Positions 35,136-47,659 of a stretch of DNA of 64,000 nt are shown one piece after another. Position numbers and translations under genes: made by a program. The notes below the pieces were generated by a model. The model saw only the letters and a list, made by a program, of their open reading frames with translations. It did not search any database and was not told the origin of the DNA. Source of the DNA: Clavelina lepadiformis (Eukaryota; Chordata; Ascidiacea; Aplousobranchia; Clavelinidae); NCBI RefSeq assembly GCF_947623445.1, contig NC_135247.1:5954501-6018500 (forward strand). The letters run 5' to 3'. How positions within the stretch are numbered: the stretch's first letter is position 1; every line of letters starts with the position of its first letter.

Positions 35136-38100
35136 TTATAATACGTTAAAAGGTTGGTATCTTACAATGTGTCGCTTCTGCCACAACTGAAGCATAACAG
35201 AATAGAAAGCATCATTGGGTTGAGCAGGATTGTTCCATACAAAGTGATGGTAAATGTTTTTAAGTTGAAATTGCATTTCAGTTAGCATTCCAGGCGTCAC
35301 ACTCTGCAAGATATCCTTCAAGTTAAAAACCTGTAATGCAAGAGACGTTCCAATTTATATTCAGAAAATTCATGTTAGCTAGTTAATGCAAATTAATTAT
35401 GGTTTTAATTAATAATAATATCAACTAAACCAGCGATTATCATCCAGTTTGCAATGTAGACTGCCTTTAAAGGACTTTTTTTGTAAAGCCTAGAGGGCAG
35501 GTGCAGCAATGGTTAACTTCACAAATTACAGTTTAGAGCTCTACTGTTATGCACTCAGCCAATATGCTAAACTCTTTGGAAAATAAAAAAACGACAATAA
35601 AAGGTTTTAGGCTCCATTAGCCATCAATTAAAACCGAATGCTGCTCTGTGACACAGTGGCTGGAAATCTTTTAAACAAAATTATATCACACCGCTTAGTT
35701 TCTTTTCTTCTATTTATAGGAAAAAAAACAAAAATAAAACGTAAACTAGCATAGCATAGATTAAACATATCCTATAAACAGTTGAACGGATGGGGTAAAG
35801 TGTCGAAACCTTGATGGCTTCAAACATGCCGGTTCACAAATTACTTCACGGTAAAGTATATGAACAATTGAACACTGTAAGGTTAATAAGCCACCAAACA
35901 TTAATATAAGCATACATAACTAATAACTAGGGCCCGCAAAAGTCAATAAAGTCAAAATTTTTTAAGGACCTCGTCTGACCACGAATCAAAGAATAAAGTT
36001 GTTTTCAGCACCTAGGGGATTGTTTCTAAGAAGTTTATAGGTCAAAATAAAGTCAAAATTTACAATAAAGTCAAAATTTTCAATAAAGTCAAAATTTGTC
36101 AAAATATGGCTTTTTACAAAGTTTTTGTGTTTCTTGAGAGTAATTCTTGTAAAAATCCTCGTGGAAGCATTGTAAATCAGGAACTGCGACACAATTAAAC
36201 CATATTAATCCATAAAAGCAGGAAATAAGTCACAATGCCCACTTGGATCACCAGTAACTTTTATCGCAAATTGTCCATTGTTTGTTCATTGTTACGTATT
36301 TAAATAATTCTTATAAAACACTTCCTCTTCATAAACGTGGTATTTTCGAAGATCAACAGTTTGGATTTTAGGAATAGCCTACTGACATTCTGTAATACAA
36401 AAATGCCTAAGCAAGCTAAATCGTCTTCAGCAAAAGTTAGACAGATTTGTCGAGATTTTTCTGATGAATTTAATGCAACTCCCGGGGGTGATTTAAGGTG
36501 CAATTTTTGCGAGGTTATAGTGAAGTGCGATAAAAAGTATTTTGTTGAAAGCCACAGGAAAAGTAAACGCCATCAAGCTGGATTGGAGCAACAACAAGCA
36601 TTCCCTGTTTAATTTGCTGTTTATTAGAATTTACCATGCGGAGAAAATCGAGGCACAGTGCCCTTTTCACAAGGACAAAATAACACAAGCTACCTAAATC
36701 TATCGCCAAAAAACACGACACACTTTTTATAATCCATAAAACACCTTGACTTTTCGACAAAATATTACGTTTGGGTCTGAAATCGACAAAATATTATGTT
36801 TAGGTAACTGGAGGAAGAACTGTGGCCTCTACAAATAAGCAATTTCGTTAGGTCAAAATAAAGTCAAAATTTGATAAAAATAAAGTCAAAAAAAAATTTT
36901 TTTAGGTCAAAATAAAAATGGCCCTACTAATAACCTATATGATAAATAATCATAAATAATACAGTAACTTTCTCTAAAAGGTTGTGGCGGTCAAGGCTAC
37001 ACAAAGTAGCTCTCTCGAATTTATGAAAAAAAATTTATTCATTTTATGGAACCTTTTTACTTTAATTAATTTATGTTTTGGTTTATCCTGATGACCTTGT
37101 GAAGTACACAGTACACACTTTGATTGGCATGTGCTGAAGGGAGGATGCTCTTTATATTTACTTTTGTTGAGTTTACAACGCACATTTGAAATAGAATTTT
37201 TCCTAGCGTTCTAATTTTGACTGCTTACTGGGAAGAACAGTCAGCCTTCTTTAGCAGTCATGGGAAGTTAGAACGTTCAGTTATTAAATTTTCAGTTAAG
37301 ATTATTAAGATGCGTCACAAGGTTATAAATGATTTTGATTTGTAGAATTATAACAAATATTTCAGATATTGTGTAACATTAACAGCATATGAGTCGTTAC
37401 CATGGAAAAGCAATAAACAGTTGCGAACGCTACTTTCTGTAGGCAGAAGCCTGCTGGGTTGTAAGTAGTCAACAGTGCACTTAAGATGTTCATACTCATT
37501 CTCTTTAGTAGCACAGGTCATGCAAACAACAGAAACACTACACTTCAAGTGCTTAAGTAAGGCGCTTTACTGAAAGATAGAAACCCACTTTACAATCCCA
37601 AACAAGTCATTACAACAACTGCGAAAATTTAATAACTGGTTAACTTTCAGAAACACTGAATATTACCCAGTACTGTATGCCCATAAGCTATTTTTCAAAA
37701 GTTACGAGTTTCCTTTTTATAACATGTTCAACTACTCTAGGGCAGAGCATATTATAATGAAGTAGGCTAAGACTTTATGCCAAGTAACAATGTAATGTAG
37801 CATTACAACTATCACCTCCTTTTCAGGCAAAATAATTGAGAAATCCTTCCAGTTTACAATTCCTTGTAAGGGCAAATGATAGTGGTCAGATAGAATCACA
37901 GGAACACAGCCACAAAGTATTGCTTCTGTTATTCTAGAACTCCATACCTCGAAGCAATAAGATAAATTTTTGTTTAATATTTCGTAGTTGTCATTGCACA
38001 TTTTAAGGTATTGTAACTAAACTTCAAATCACACCTCAATTGATTGCTTTAATTATATCGATGAGAACTTTTGAACATGAGCTAATATTTTGTAAAATTT

Positions 38101-41100
38101 TTACCTCTCTTCCACGCAAAATTAGGCAAAATCTTGATTTCATTAAATACTTTTTGTACGAATTTGTGGGAAGTAGATGGTCAAATATCACAATATCTTC
38201 ATCATTCAACCAACGTCGATAAGCAGATGGTCTAATACGCCCACTGGTTGAAAAAAAAACAATAGTAATGAAAACTAAACTCCATAAGAAATTGCAATAA
38301 AACTGAGAATTTCATGCTGAACAATTATGTTATCGACATGACTTTCATAATAAAAAAACTAAAAGGTGTAGTTTACAGACCTTGTAACATCACCAGCATA
38401 AAAAGCAAGTATGTTTCTTGCACTTGGAGTGATGTAAGCACCAGCCATATCCCTGCTTAATGATCTCAATTCAGGTGATAATGCAGGAGGTAAGCTAATA
38501 TCCTGCATCCATAACAGAAAACATTGTTCACAAACTTTTAGCCTTAGCAATGCTATGAATAAGCTTGTATTAAATGCTTGTATATCCCTAACAACACTTA
38601 CTTTATTAGGGATAAAGTACTGGTCCTCATAATCAGCAGTGTTAACCAGAGCAATGGAATTTTTTAGTAAATCCTCTCCAATACCACTGCCAATATCATG
38701 TGCACAAATATAAAAGTGATCTGCACCATTCGACCAGGACCAAAAGGGGTGCCTGTGTAACCAATATGTAAAATAAATACACATTAATGTCAAGAAAAGG
38801 TATTCAAAATAACAGCCTACAGTTAAATCCTCAAAAAATTACCTAACACATTACTAAAGAAAAAAGAAAAGCTAAAACAAGTATTCGGTGTGTCTGTACA
38901 AAGCAGCACAAAACACAGAACAAGATACTTCAAAGTTTAATAAACACACATATATAATATATATCAATGATTTCTAAAATTGGCCAGTTATAACATACAA
39001 ATTCTGAATTTGATTCATAATTTCTCCAACAATCCGCTTTGCTTCTAATATCCCATCATGCTCAGTTGAGGCGTCCAAAATATAGGATGAACAACGAATT
39101 GGAATGAAAAAGAATGTTGCTTCATTTGGATTCTAAAAAAACAAAAACTTTGGAAGTAAAAACCTAAAATGAGAGAACACCTGTAAACAAAAGGTGAAAA
39201 ATGTATTAAGTACATATATGTACACAATTACACATACACAGTATATATGATATTATATACAAGTTGACACAACGATCACACTTACATGGGTTATGAAAGG
39301 TGATTTTAATAAAAGCTCAACAAAAACACGTTCCACAGCATAACCACCAGTGCGATGAGGTCTATGGGCAATACCAATGGAAGTTTCATAAACATAAATC
39401 TAACAAAAAAGTAATACCATATTTATATCAAGTCATAAAACAAGGGTAAAATATTTCCAGAAAAAGATTATCAAGAAGGCTACTTTAGATTAAAAATTGT
39501 CTTATTTTATAAATTTGATTGCAATGAACCACATATTTATTTAAATAAATCTTTCCATTTAAACATACAACAAGTTTATAATTCATTACCTTCATTCCAA
39601 TCATCATTTTAGTATATTCAGATGTGAATGGAGCAAATACAGAATTCTGAAATTCGTAAACAGCATGACAGCATATGACTTAAAGTTTTACGCTTGAGGC
39701 AGAAGGTCTATGTAATTTATACAGTCAATAGTCATACTGAAAAAATACACACATTTACTATTTTATGTTCATGCGATTGCAATATACTACTTTACGTCAA
39801 TAACCAGTTTTTAACACATAGATCATTAAACACAGAATGTTAAAAATAAAAACGAACAGCAAATTTGACTTGTTATGGGTAAAAAACTTACCCTGGATTT
39901 CTTTGATTTTTGTTTAATGTATAGGTCAGCTTGGTTTGTTGTGTAAGATGAGGAAGATGTCTTTAACCAACCGTTACTGTTAAATGCTATAAAAACACAA
40001 TCAGGATCACATACAAATTATAGATCTTAAATGAAACCTCTGTGATTTGACCACCTCTGAGGTTAAAAGCAAGGTTGGTCAACTGCAGCTGCAGTCGACT
40101 AAAGAAAAATTATCCAATTTGCTATTATATGTTGACAAACTATCCCTGGTATTAGAAAAGCAAAAGAGTGTCATACTAAACATCTTCTTTAAACTGGCAA
40201 TCTGGCATCTATATTTGTTTCCAAATATGCACCACCATACACTCACTCGAATGACTGACCATGCTAGTGATAATTTGATTAAACATAGCAGTTTAACAGT
40301 TGGGTACCACTTCTTTCTATGACAAACCTTAACCTAATGTACCTATACGTTTACCTATTGAGCGAATCCGGAATTCAAAATATTCACTGGAGTTTTAAAT
40401 AGATGTGTTATGACTTTTAAAAACAAGGGAAATGTTAAAAACATGTTCCTCTAAAACATTCCTTTTGATTCAGAACTTTTGCATAGTTCTGTAACTACAA
40501 GACTTACAGTATATTAGTTATATATAATACATCACTAACCTTCACATTCTTCAAAGCTGTCACAAACTCGTTTAACAGTTTCTAAATCGTGGGCTTGCAC
40601 ATGAATGAAATCCTGAGTACCAAGACAGAATACATATAAAAACTAGCTTGTAACAAATAAATAGCTTGATACTGGTATATACATTTTATAATCATAACAT
40701 CATAAAGCGAAAAACAAGGCCTCTGAGTTATTAGAAAGATAATTTAACATTTGGCTAATATTACAATCACACATCAAAACTCAACTTTACTTCATTCTTG
40801 GAAGTGGTTTGAGTTCTAAAAAGTTTGATTTTCAAATCGATAAATTTTTCCACAGCTAGCAATTGTGATATGAATCTTTTCCGATGAAAAACATGCTTGT
40901 TAGGATTGCTTACTTATTTACATTTACCGGTACAGAATCATTAATCACATTAAAGTTTTTAAAAAAAATATTCAACTTTTGAGACAAAATTTTCGTTAAA
41001 AAAAAATTGTTTGATTTTAATTTGTGTGAGTTTAGAAACGTTTGAATTCTAAGATATTAATTAAAATGATAAGTAGCCTAACAGTATCATATAATGACAA

Positions 41101-41494
41101 AACGTTGCCATAAGCTATTTGCTTACTAACATATGCTATGGACTACGTACTTTTCCATCAACATCTTTCTGCTTCAAGAATTCATACTCATATTGAACTT
41201 TGCACTGCTGTTCTTCATTGCCACAAGATATAACCTGCAAAACCATCCAAAGATTAACATATGCAAATGGTGCAGAATACTTATAATTTTAGAGTCTTTA
41301 GTTTCACAGCACAAATGCTTAAAAAGCAAAACCACATTATCATCTCTACCATTTTGTTCTATCATCTAACTATCATTTCTCACCTTTTGTAGCAAACACA
41401 TGACAAGAGCAGCTATGCCAATGCATGGTAATACAGTTGACCACAAAACTTTAGCTTTTGAAATGTTCATATCAACTTTGTGTCCATAATTCAT
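35136..41494 (-). CDS. Exostosin-like GT47 glycosyltransferase, type II membrane protein
   Basis: Predicted Golgi glycosyltransferase. Twelve in-phase exons: 41494-41384, 41234-41151, 40612-40540, 39986-39892, 39646-39590, 39399-39286, 39132-38999, 38752-38602, 38502-38381, 38243-38105, 37947-37816 and 35330-35136. Total 1407 nt, 468 residues. A short cytoplasmic N-terminus precedes one signal-anchor helix (about 17-36). The GT47 fold starts near 141 (IYVYETS), followed by HPFWSWSNGADHFYICAHD, FCLILRGRE and VWSSRITEAILCGCVPVI, then SDHYHLPL and VNWKDFSIILPEKE. The last two blocks match plant/protist-type GT47 proteins (EVWSPRIxEAI...GCVPVIxSD) better than animal EXT1/EXT2, which read GSFRFLEAL there. 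There is no GT64 domain, so it is not a bifunctional heparan sulfate polymerase. The acceptor sugar cannot be read from sequence. The 2.5-kb last intron contains a hAT element. Confidence 0.92.
35928..36926. mobile_element. hAT element of 1 kb with exact target duplication
   Basis: The left end is TAGGGCCCGCAAAAGTCA and the right end, in reverse complement, is TAGGGCCATTTTTATTTTGAC. Identical CTAATAAC copies flank it (35920-35927 and 36927-36934). Both ends carry clusters of AATAAAGTCAAAATTT-like words (35945-36110 and 36850-36925), which look like subterminal transposase-binding repeats. The middle has a zinc-finger ORF, but no catalytic transposase domain is left. It sits inside the last GT47 intron. 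Confidence 0.88.
36403..36612 (+). CDS. BED/CGGBP1-type zinc-finger ORF inside the hAT element
   Basis: A 69-codon ORF starts MPKQAKSSSAK; an in-frame start at 36337 would add 22 residues. It contains TPGGDLRCNFCEV followed after 14 residues by H-x5-H (SHRKSKRH). That is the C-x2-C...H-x5-H pattern of BED fingers at the N-terminus of hAT transposases and in the domesticated protein CGGBP1. It stops well before any DDE domain. It is either the remnant first exon of a transposase or a stand-alone DNA-binding protein of the element. Confidence 0.65.
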   Translation: MPKQAKSSSAKVRQICRDFSDEFNATPGGDLRCNFCEVIVKCDKKYFVESHRKSKRHQAGLEQQQAFPV

Positions 41495-42839
41495 GATATT
41501 CGGAAAGTATGACTGATACAAGAAAAATTGAGGAGCCAATCATGTATAGAGAATCATTCCACTTGAGTGTCTGGCAATGTTCAGCTTAAAGATACATCAT
41601 CTACAGGCTACAGCTACATACATCTGTACATCAAGCAAAGTCTTACTAGCTTATCTATCTTTTAAAAATTTTTTGTTCAATTCAATTACATACCAATCAC
41701 ATAATATGTGATGTAGTATGGTGCTGGTGTGGATAATTATAATATATGATACCAGAATATTTATCCTCAGACTGACAAACATCTTTACAAAACTTAGAGA
41801 CCAGACGAGAAATGTGGTAGCTTTTTAATAACAAATCATGCGTGGAAAAAATAAAACTTTGGGCAAGCACGTGTTGTAGGCCTATGGCGAAATTATGTTG
41901 GTTGGCTGTTATAATCCGAGATATACTGTAGGCAGGCCTATAAAAATAATACAGGCAAATAAATGAGGCAATACTGCAATGCAGGGGTCTGACACAGGCA
42001 CTTGACTCAAAGGCTGCTGCTACTATCCTCATGAAAGGGACTTTAATAAACAAGTTTATCTGTGCTTTATTGGAGACTAGCTTAATGCCTCAAGAGCTCA
42101 AAGTGAAAAATATAAAATAGTACAATCGCAGATAGGTAAAATGGTGGAACAAACAGCATAAGAAAATGCAGCACTTGGAAAAAAATACGAAGTTTTTACA
42201 CCAAGTGCAAACATTGCGCACTAGTTTAAGAGCGTCAACCAGCGACAAAATAATGATGCTTTAATGGCCGCAACAGACCAACACAAAACAGTTGCATACA
42301 AAATGTAAATATCACAAAAACATTTTAATTCATCATAGCCACAATAACGACAATGAAATAAATTATTTTTTCTAGGCCTATATTTTTAAATAACCTAAAT
42401 TCTTAAATGTATATTTCGCCATTTCAGTTCTTTAGCCGCTAGAAGTTGTAATGAAAAGTGGTATATGGTACCTTAACCTGTAAGGTTTACCCACCTCACT
42501 ACAATGGTTACACAACAATGACAACTTTATATTCTGATTATATTTGAAGCTTCATTGAACGAATACATCAAGATAAAACATTGTGACAGCTACATAATAA
42601 AGTCGACCATTTTCTAGGGTTAACTTCGTAGACTGTAACGCATTGAACAACTATGAATAACAACACACGCAATGCAGGCATGCACGACATTTTTGTCACG
42701 ACTTAATACGATAAACAGAGAGTAATTGATTACGTAACGCAATGCTTTGCTTTGCCGATTTCCGTAAACAAGAATTCTATGCGGCATTCGATTTGCAAGC
42801 AATTTTATATTATCATCACAAAGTCATTAAGTTACTGGG
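41495..42839. other. Intergenic, nothing recognised
   Basis: Upstream of the GT47 gene and before the retrotransposon fragment. It should contain the GT47 promoter, but no clear TATA box or coding exon was seen. Confidence 0.5.
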
Positions 42840-43511
42840 ATGCTGAAAATGGTTGTAATGGACAATAAGAGTGAAGAAGAGGAGAAATATGTGAAATTGG
42901 GAAGTGATGAGATCGAGCTTGTTAAGGAGTTTCGTTATTTGGGGGATATGATAGGGGAAAATGACAGTACTGGCAAGGCAGTGACGGCAAGAATACGCGC
43001 TAGTTGGAAAAAGTTTAAGGAATTGTCTGGTACACTCTGTGGCAGACTACTCTCTACCAACCTGAAAGGAAGGCTGTATAAAGCATGTGTAAGAAGTGTG
43101 ATGTGCTATGGAGCTGAATGCTGGGCGATGAAGAAGGCTGATATCAGGCGAATGCAGACGACAGAAATGAGGATGATTCGAATGATGTGTGGTAAGACAC
43201 TACGAGATGGGATTACCAATGATGTGATAAGAAGGTGGACATGTGTGGAAGATATTGAAGAACATCTGAGAGGACATCGTCTGAGATGGTTGGGGCACGT
43301 TGAGCGAATGAATGAGGAGAGCTTAATAAGAAGAGTACAACATAAGATGATTGAAGGAAAGGTGAAAAGGAGAAGACCAAAGAAAACATGGGAAGAGACG
43401 GTGAAGGATGATATGAAAAGGAAAGGTTTGAAGATCGAGGATGCCATCGACAGGGGAAAGTGGAGGCGTCGCTGCAGACAACTGGTCGACCCTGAATTTG
43501 TTTCGGGATGA
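42840..43511 (+). mobile_element. 5'-truncated non-LTR retrotransposon, C-terminal part of the polyprotein ORF
   Basis: One intact 223-codon frame. It contains EFRYLGDMI, RLYKACVRSVMCYGAECW, RRMQTTEMRMIRMMCG, HRLRWLGHVERM and a basic RRRPKKTWEE tail. These blocks follow the reverse-transcriptase palm in endonuclease/RT polyproteins of RTE-like LINEs. The RT catalytic motif and endonuclease are missing, so this is the usual 5'-truncated copy. The frame is still open and well conserved, which suggests a young insertion. A short GATGGATGGA tail follows near 43546. Confidence 0.88.
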
Positions 43512-43987
43512 AGACCAGGCCTGAACTACAGGCGAATGGAAGATGGATGGACAATAAGAGTGTTGTGTCAAATAGTGACCTCCTGCCAAATATTAACCAA
43601 AATTCGTGACGTAATAAATTTATTCTCTGATAAAGGATTTGACTCAGCACAAAAAGATTTAAACACATGGTTTAAATCTCTTTGCTTAGCAGCAAATGTT
43701 CGCCTTCTTGAACACATGTGCGTTCTTTATTGTTTTCACTTTGGATTGGTAAAACTGTTCTCAGCCTGAGGATAAAGGATTTAGCTCAATCAAAATATTT
43801 TAGTTATATAGTTAGACTAAACGCTCGAGTAGTTATTTTCATTGTCTCAATACAAATAGGCCTATTACGAAAAAATTGTTTTCAACGTGTCGAAATAAGA
43901 AATGACATAAAAATTTGCCAAACAAAATTATAAACAGGAACGAATTAATTTTTAACCTAATTTGTGAAATAGGATAAAATTACTCCG
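43512..43987. other. No gene recognised
   Basis: It begins with the short 3' tail of the retrotransposon, then AT-rich sequence without recognisable coding potential. Confidence 0.45.
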
Positions 43988-44140
43988 ATTCCAAAACTGC
44001 AAACAAAATTTTCCTATCTTTTTTCGTTTACAAGTTATTTGCAAGACCGTTTTCATAGAACTATGCGGGGAGCGAATATATAGACTGCACCGTCATAGTT
44101 GCGTTTTTAAGCCCATGTCAGATTAATGCAAATTGCAAAG
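43988..44140. repeat. Dispersed repeat, copy A of a family also at 61182-61340
   Basis: Shared blocks in the same order include TTCCTATCTTTTTTCGTT, ACCGTTTTCATAGAACTATG, GGGGAGCG and ATGTCAGATTAATG. The match to the second copy is about 75-80 percent by eye. No inverted termini were recognised, so the class is unknown. Confidence 0.65.
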
Positions 44141-44984
44141 TACCTGTTAAAAATATTGTTTCAGCAGACTTTGTGAACGTACTGAACATTTTTTGTAGTA
44201 ACTCAAATTTTTAATGGTTCACTGGTGATATGATGCATTTTGAATTGTACAATTTCCATATCGGTATGGCCTAGGCTACATCAGCATAAGACCACACCAC
44301 GTCCATACAAATAGCAACTGTTAGTTCAAAACGCATCATACCAAGTTAAAAAAAAATATTTTACAGAAAAACGTTCAGCACATTTCTTTTTATACCAAGT
44401 ATTACCAGCAGTACCTAGAAAAATGACTAAGTCACCAGCCTGCTAAATGTTTTACAGCTTGGACTGTTTAACGAGCGGATGAGATTTTCATGCACTATAA
44501 AGTAAAAACCGTCTTCGAAAAGGTTGAAAACGACTGATATTGACTATTGTAGACTTACTGACTACTTTCGGTTGTTTTTTAATCGGTACAACACACATGG
44601 TAAGTTAGTCGTAGAGCAACTGAACACAACATTTGTCATATCATGGTAACTGAAAACCAAAACACTACTTTACGAGCACAAAATTTGCACTTTACTTCAG
44701 CTTTGTGAACTTTTCAACGCATTGTGAGTGAACATGGGATAACGAGTTTGAGTTTTTTGAATACGATTCCTTTAACAAGTGATAGCTCATTTCTGTGATT
44801 CAAATACAGACTTTGTAATTATGAAATTATTATTTTCAAGCCGAGCACGAATAAACTCTAGTCATTGGTATGTTGTATTTATTTTGATTTAAATCTTAAT
44901 TAAGGACCCATAATTAGCTGAACTAATGTCAAAAAGTATGGATTAATTATAGCATTATAAATTTTATACTGTTATGCTATAAAC
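44141..44984. other. No gene recognised
   Basis: AT-rich sequence between a dispersed repeat and a hAT MITE. Confidence 0.45.
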
Positions 44985-45341
44985 CAGTGTTGTAACCAAG
45001 TAATTTTTTTCTGACTCGAGTCATTTTGAGTTGTTTAACTCGAGTCAAAACTCTTCAACGTAAAAACTATTTTGACGTCACATTACACGTTGCATTAAAT
45101 TGGTTGCTAAAAGGTCATAACAGTCTACAAATCAGTCTGGTTTATACATTTTACGAAGAGTTGTATTTTTTTTGAAAATACTCCGTTTTTGTTACATAAA
45201 GTGTTCTTTTTGCCCTCATAATCGTCATAAGGTGACTTTAGCCATTCTGGACTTTGACTCGAGTTCAATCGAACCATTTAGGATTTTTACTAGAGTCAAG
45301 TCAAGTAATCAAAAAACGTCACTCGAGTCATTACAACACTG
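44985..45341. mobile_element. hAT-like MITE, 357 bp, exact target duplication
   Basis: The ends read CAGTGTTGTAA inward on both sides. Flanks are identical 8-bp CTATAAAC copies (44977-44984 and 45342-45349). Subterminal ACTCGAGTCA words recur at both ends in both orientations. No ORF. Confidence 0.88.
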
Positions 45342-45911
45342 CTATAAACTATTACTAGACTAAAGTTTAACCTACCATTTCCATGGTGGCAATTCTTGCT
45401 TCCAGAAAGACATTCATTCAGATAGGTTATGACAAACATTTGAGCGAGGTGTATTACTTGTGTGAAGTATTACACAATAAACATATTCGCCATAATGACT
45501 GCGTGCACTGGCGGCAGTTGTTACAACATGAGCGAGAACGATTGATAGTTGATGACTTGTTTTACTTCTGCTTTGATGGTATGAGTTCTCATTTCTCAAA
45601 CGGCGTGACTATGTTGTTAGTTGCTTAAATTATGTCTATGCATATTACTAAATTATAAAGTTCCATTTTATTTATTAGAAAGACTTCTGCCTTTAGGCAA
45701 AGCTTACTGAATATTACATGCGCAGTCGTAACCAGTGAAATCAATCACGTAAAAAGGAAGAATTGCAAACATGAAATCGGTATATATATGGCACATCAGT
45801 TCAAGCGAGGTAATTTATCTGAACGTCATTAAGGAGAATTCAAGTCCGGTCAACAACTGAATTGCAAGATCCCAAAAATAAAATGTCAGCATTTACAAAA
45901 CAACTCATGAC

Positions 45912-46335
45912 TAGGGATGGGCCGATACGAACCCAAAGCCGAATAGATTCGCCGAATATCGCCTTTATGGAAGATTCGGGCGAACACGAATACCAACAAT
46001 GGCGAACCCGAATACAATATTACTTATAAATTTACCGAATTTTGTTAAAAATGATGATCTAGTTTCCCGACAAAGCTAAACTAGAGTCAGCAGTACTTAC
46101 AATGAAGATCGTTTTCCTAACGATTTTGCTTATTCAATCGTTTTTTAAACACTATTTTTCGAAAGAAAGCGATTTGTTTATCGATTACATAATGTTACAA
46201 GCAAGACTTGACAACTTTTGGATGAAATTGTATCGTTTGGTTCTAATACGAATAGATTCGGGATTCGTTCGTGTCGACCTTCATGATATTCGGGTTCGCA
46301 CGAACCCGAATAATCTTCCTCGCGGCACATCCCTA
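45912..46335. mobile_element. hAT-like MITE, 424 bp, exact target duplication
   Basis: The left end is TAGGGATGGGCCGATACGAA and the right end, in reverse complement, is TAGGGATGTGCCGCGAGGAA. Identical CTCATGAC copies flank it (45904-45911 and 46336-46343). The interior repeats CGAACCCGAAT-type words in both orientations. A short related terminus may exist at 5114 (TAGGGATGTACCGGG). Confidence 0.88.
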
Positions 46336-46585
46336 CTCATGACTCGTGACGTAACCGTCACAAGGTTACGGGTCTCTGATTAAAGTTTCAACCTAGTGTA
46401 ACACGTAATATTTGCCATCAGGTTGAAGTTGGAGTGTCTGTCTGAACTATGAAGTCGATGTAGACCTATATAAATGAAGTTTACATCATCGTTTTGCAAA
46501 CAATTCTTCTGCTACCCGAGGTAGATTTTAGGACAGGAGTGGAGCAGGAATTTCCATTGCATTGGGTCTTGTTGTTATCTAAAAC

Positions 46586-47168
46586 CAGTCTGCCAGTGGT
46601 GGTCAGTAACGAAGTAGTTTTACTTAAGTAAATTTCTTTGGAACTCTTCAAGATATTTACTTGAGTAGTTTTGTTCATGTACTTTTAGTTACGTAGTTTT
46701 TAGGCCAACATAACTTACTTGAGTATAGATACCAAATGCTAAAGTAAAAAGTATAGGCTAGTCAGTGTTTTAGTTTGAAGATAGTTAACAGTGATTTTTA
46801 TTTATATTCACGTTTATGTACAGCTTACAACTGGATTTTTACGTAGCCTAACAATGACGAAGGACAGAGAAATCATAGGCCTATATCTGATACTATTGAG
46901 CTTCATAACTTTCATAAAATTATGTATTTCCCTGCATTTGTATTGCTTTGAGTAAGCTCTCGGTTATTTTTACTAAATTGCAACCTCATATCTTAGATTG
47001 ATGAAGTTCTACTTGTCAAACTACTTCTTACTTGAGTACTTTAAAATGTTCTACTTCATACTTGAGTAGTTTTAAACAGCAATACTTCTATGTAGTGAAG
47101 TAGATTTTGGATAGTAATAATACTTCTATTTAAGTAACTTATAAATGTGGTTACTTTGACTACCACTG
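46586..47168. mobile_element. hAT-like MITE, 583 bp, exact target duplication and extended 5' end
   Basis: Flanks are identical TCTAAAAC copies (46578-46585 and 47169-47176). The right terminus reads CAGTGGTAGTCAAAGTAAC in reverse complement. The matching left sequence CAGTGGTGGTCAGTAAC starts 8 bp inside, preceded by CAGTCTGC, so the left end carries an extra 8 bp that resembles a partial tip duplication. The interior has many ACTTGAGTA-type words. No ORF. Confidence 0.85.
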
Positions 47169-47659
47169 TCTAAAACTCGCACTCGCCATACTGTACCGGT
47201 GTAGTGCCAAAATTGTTTCCCCGTCAAAAACCCATCTCATTTCAACAAAATTTGATTCTCATTTTTGGTATAAAGCAGCAGAAAACAAATGCTAGCACAT
47301 TTATAATATGGAATATTAAACACTGGTATATTGAATAGTCTAATAAGCCAAATTGAGAATTTAGGTTTTGGTAATTAAATTTGAAAGTTTAGATAACATC
47401 TTTATGATAACTGCGTAAGTGGCCAACCTTACCCTAAACAACCAAACAAATAGCTATAAATAAGCTTAAATTAACAAACAACTGTGCATATTTTGCTTGG
47501 TAGCCTACCGTATTTATACCCATCACAACTCTTGTGTTGTAAGAAAGAACTGCTGAGATCTCAGGCCTTAGAAAAAATGAAGGATGAAGTGTTCAATGTC
47601 CTAACTCAAACAACTTCACTAGTCAGGGTACAGCTCCTTTTCCACTGAGTCAACCATAA

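Noticed and set aside
43106..43668. Long open frames on the minus strand over the LINE fragment
   Set aside because: They are antisense shadows of the conserved plus-strand retrotransposon frame and show no family signature.
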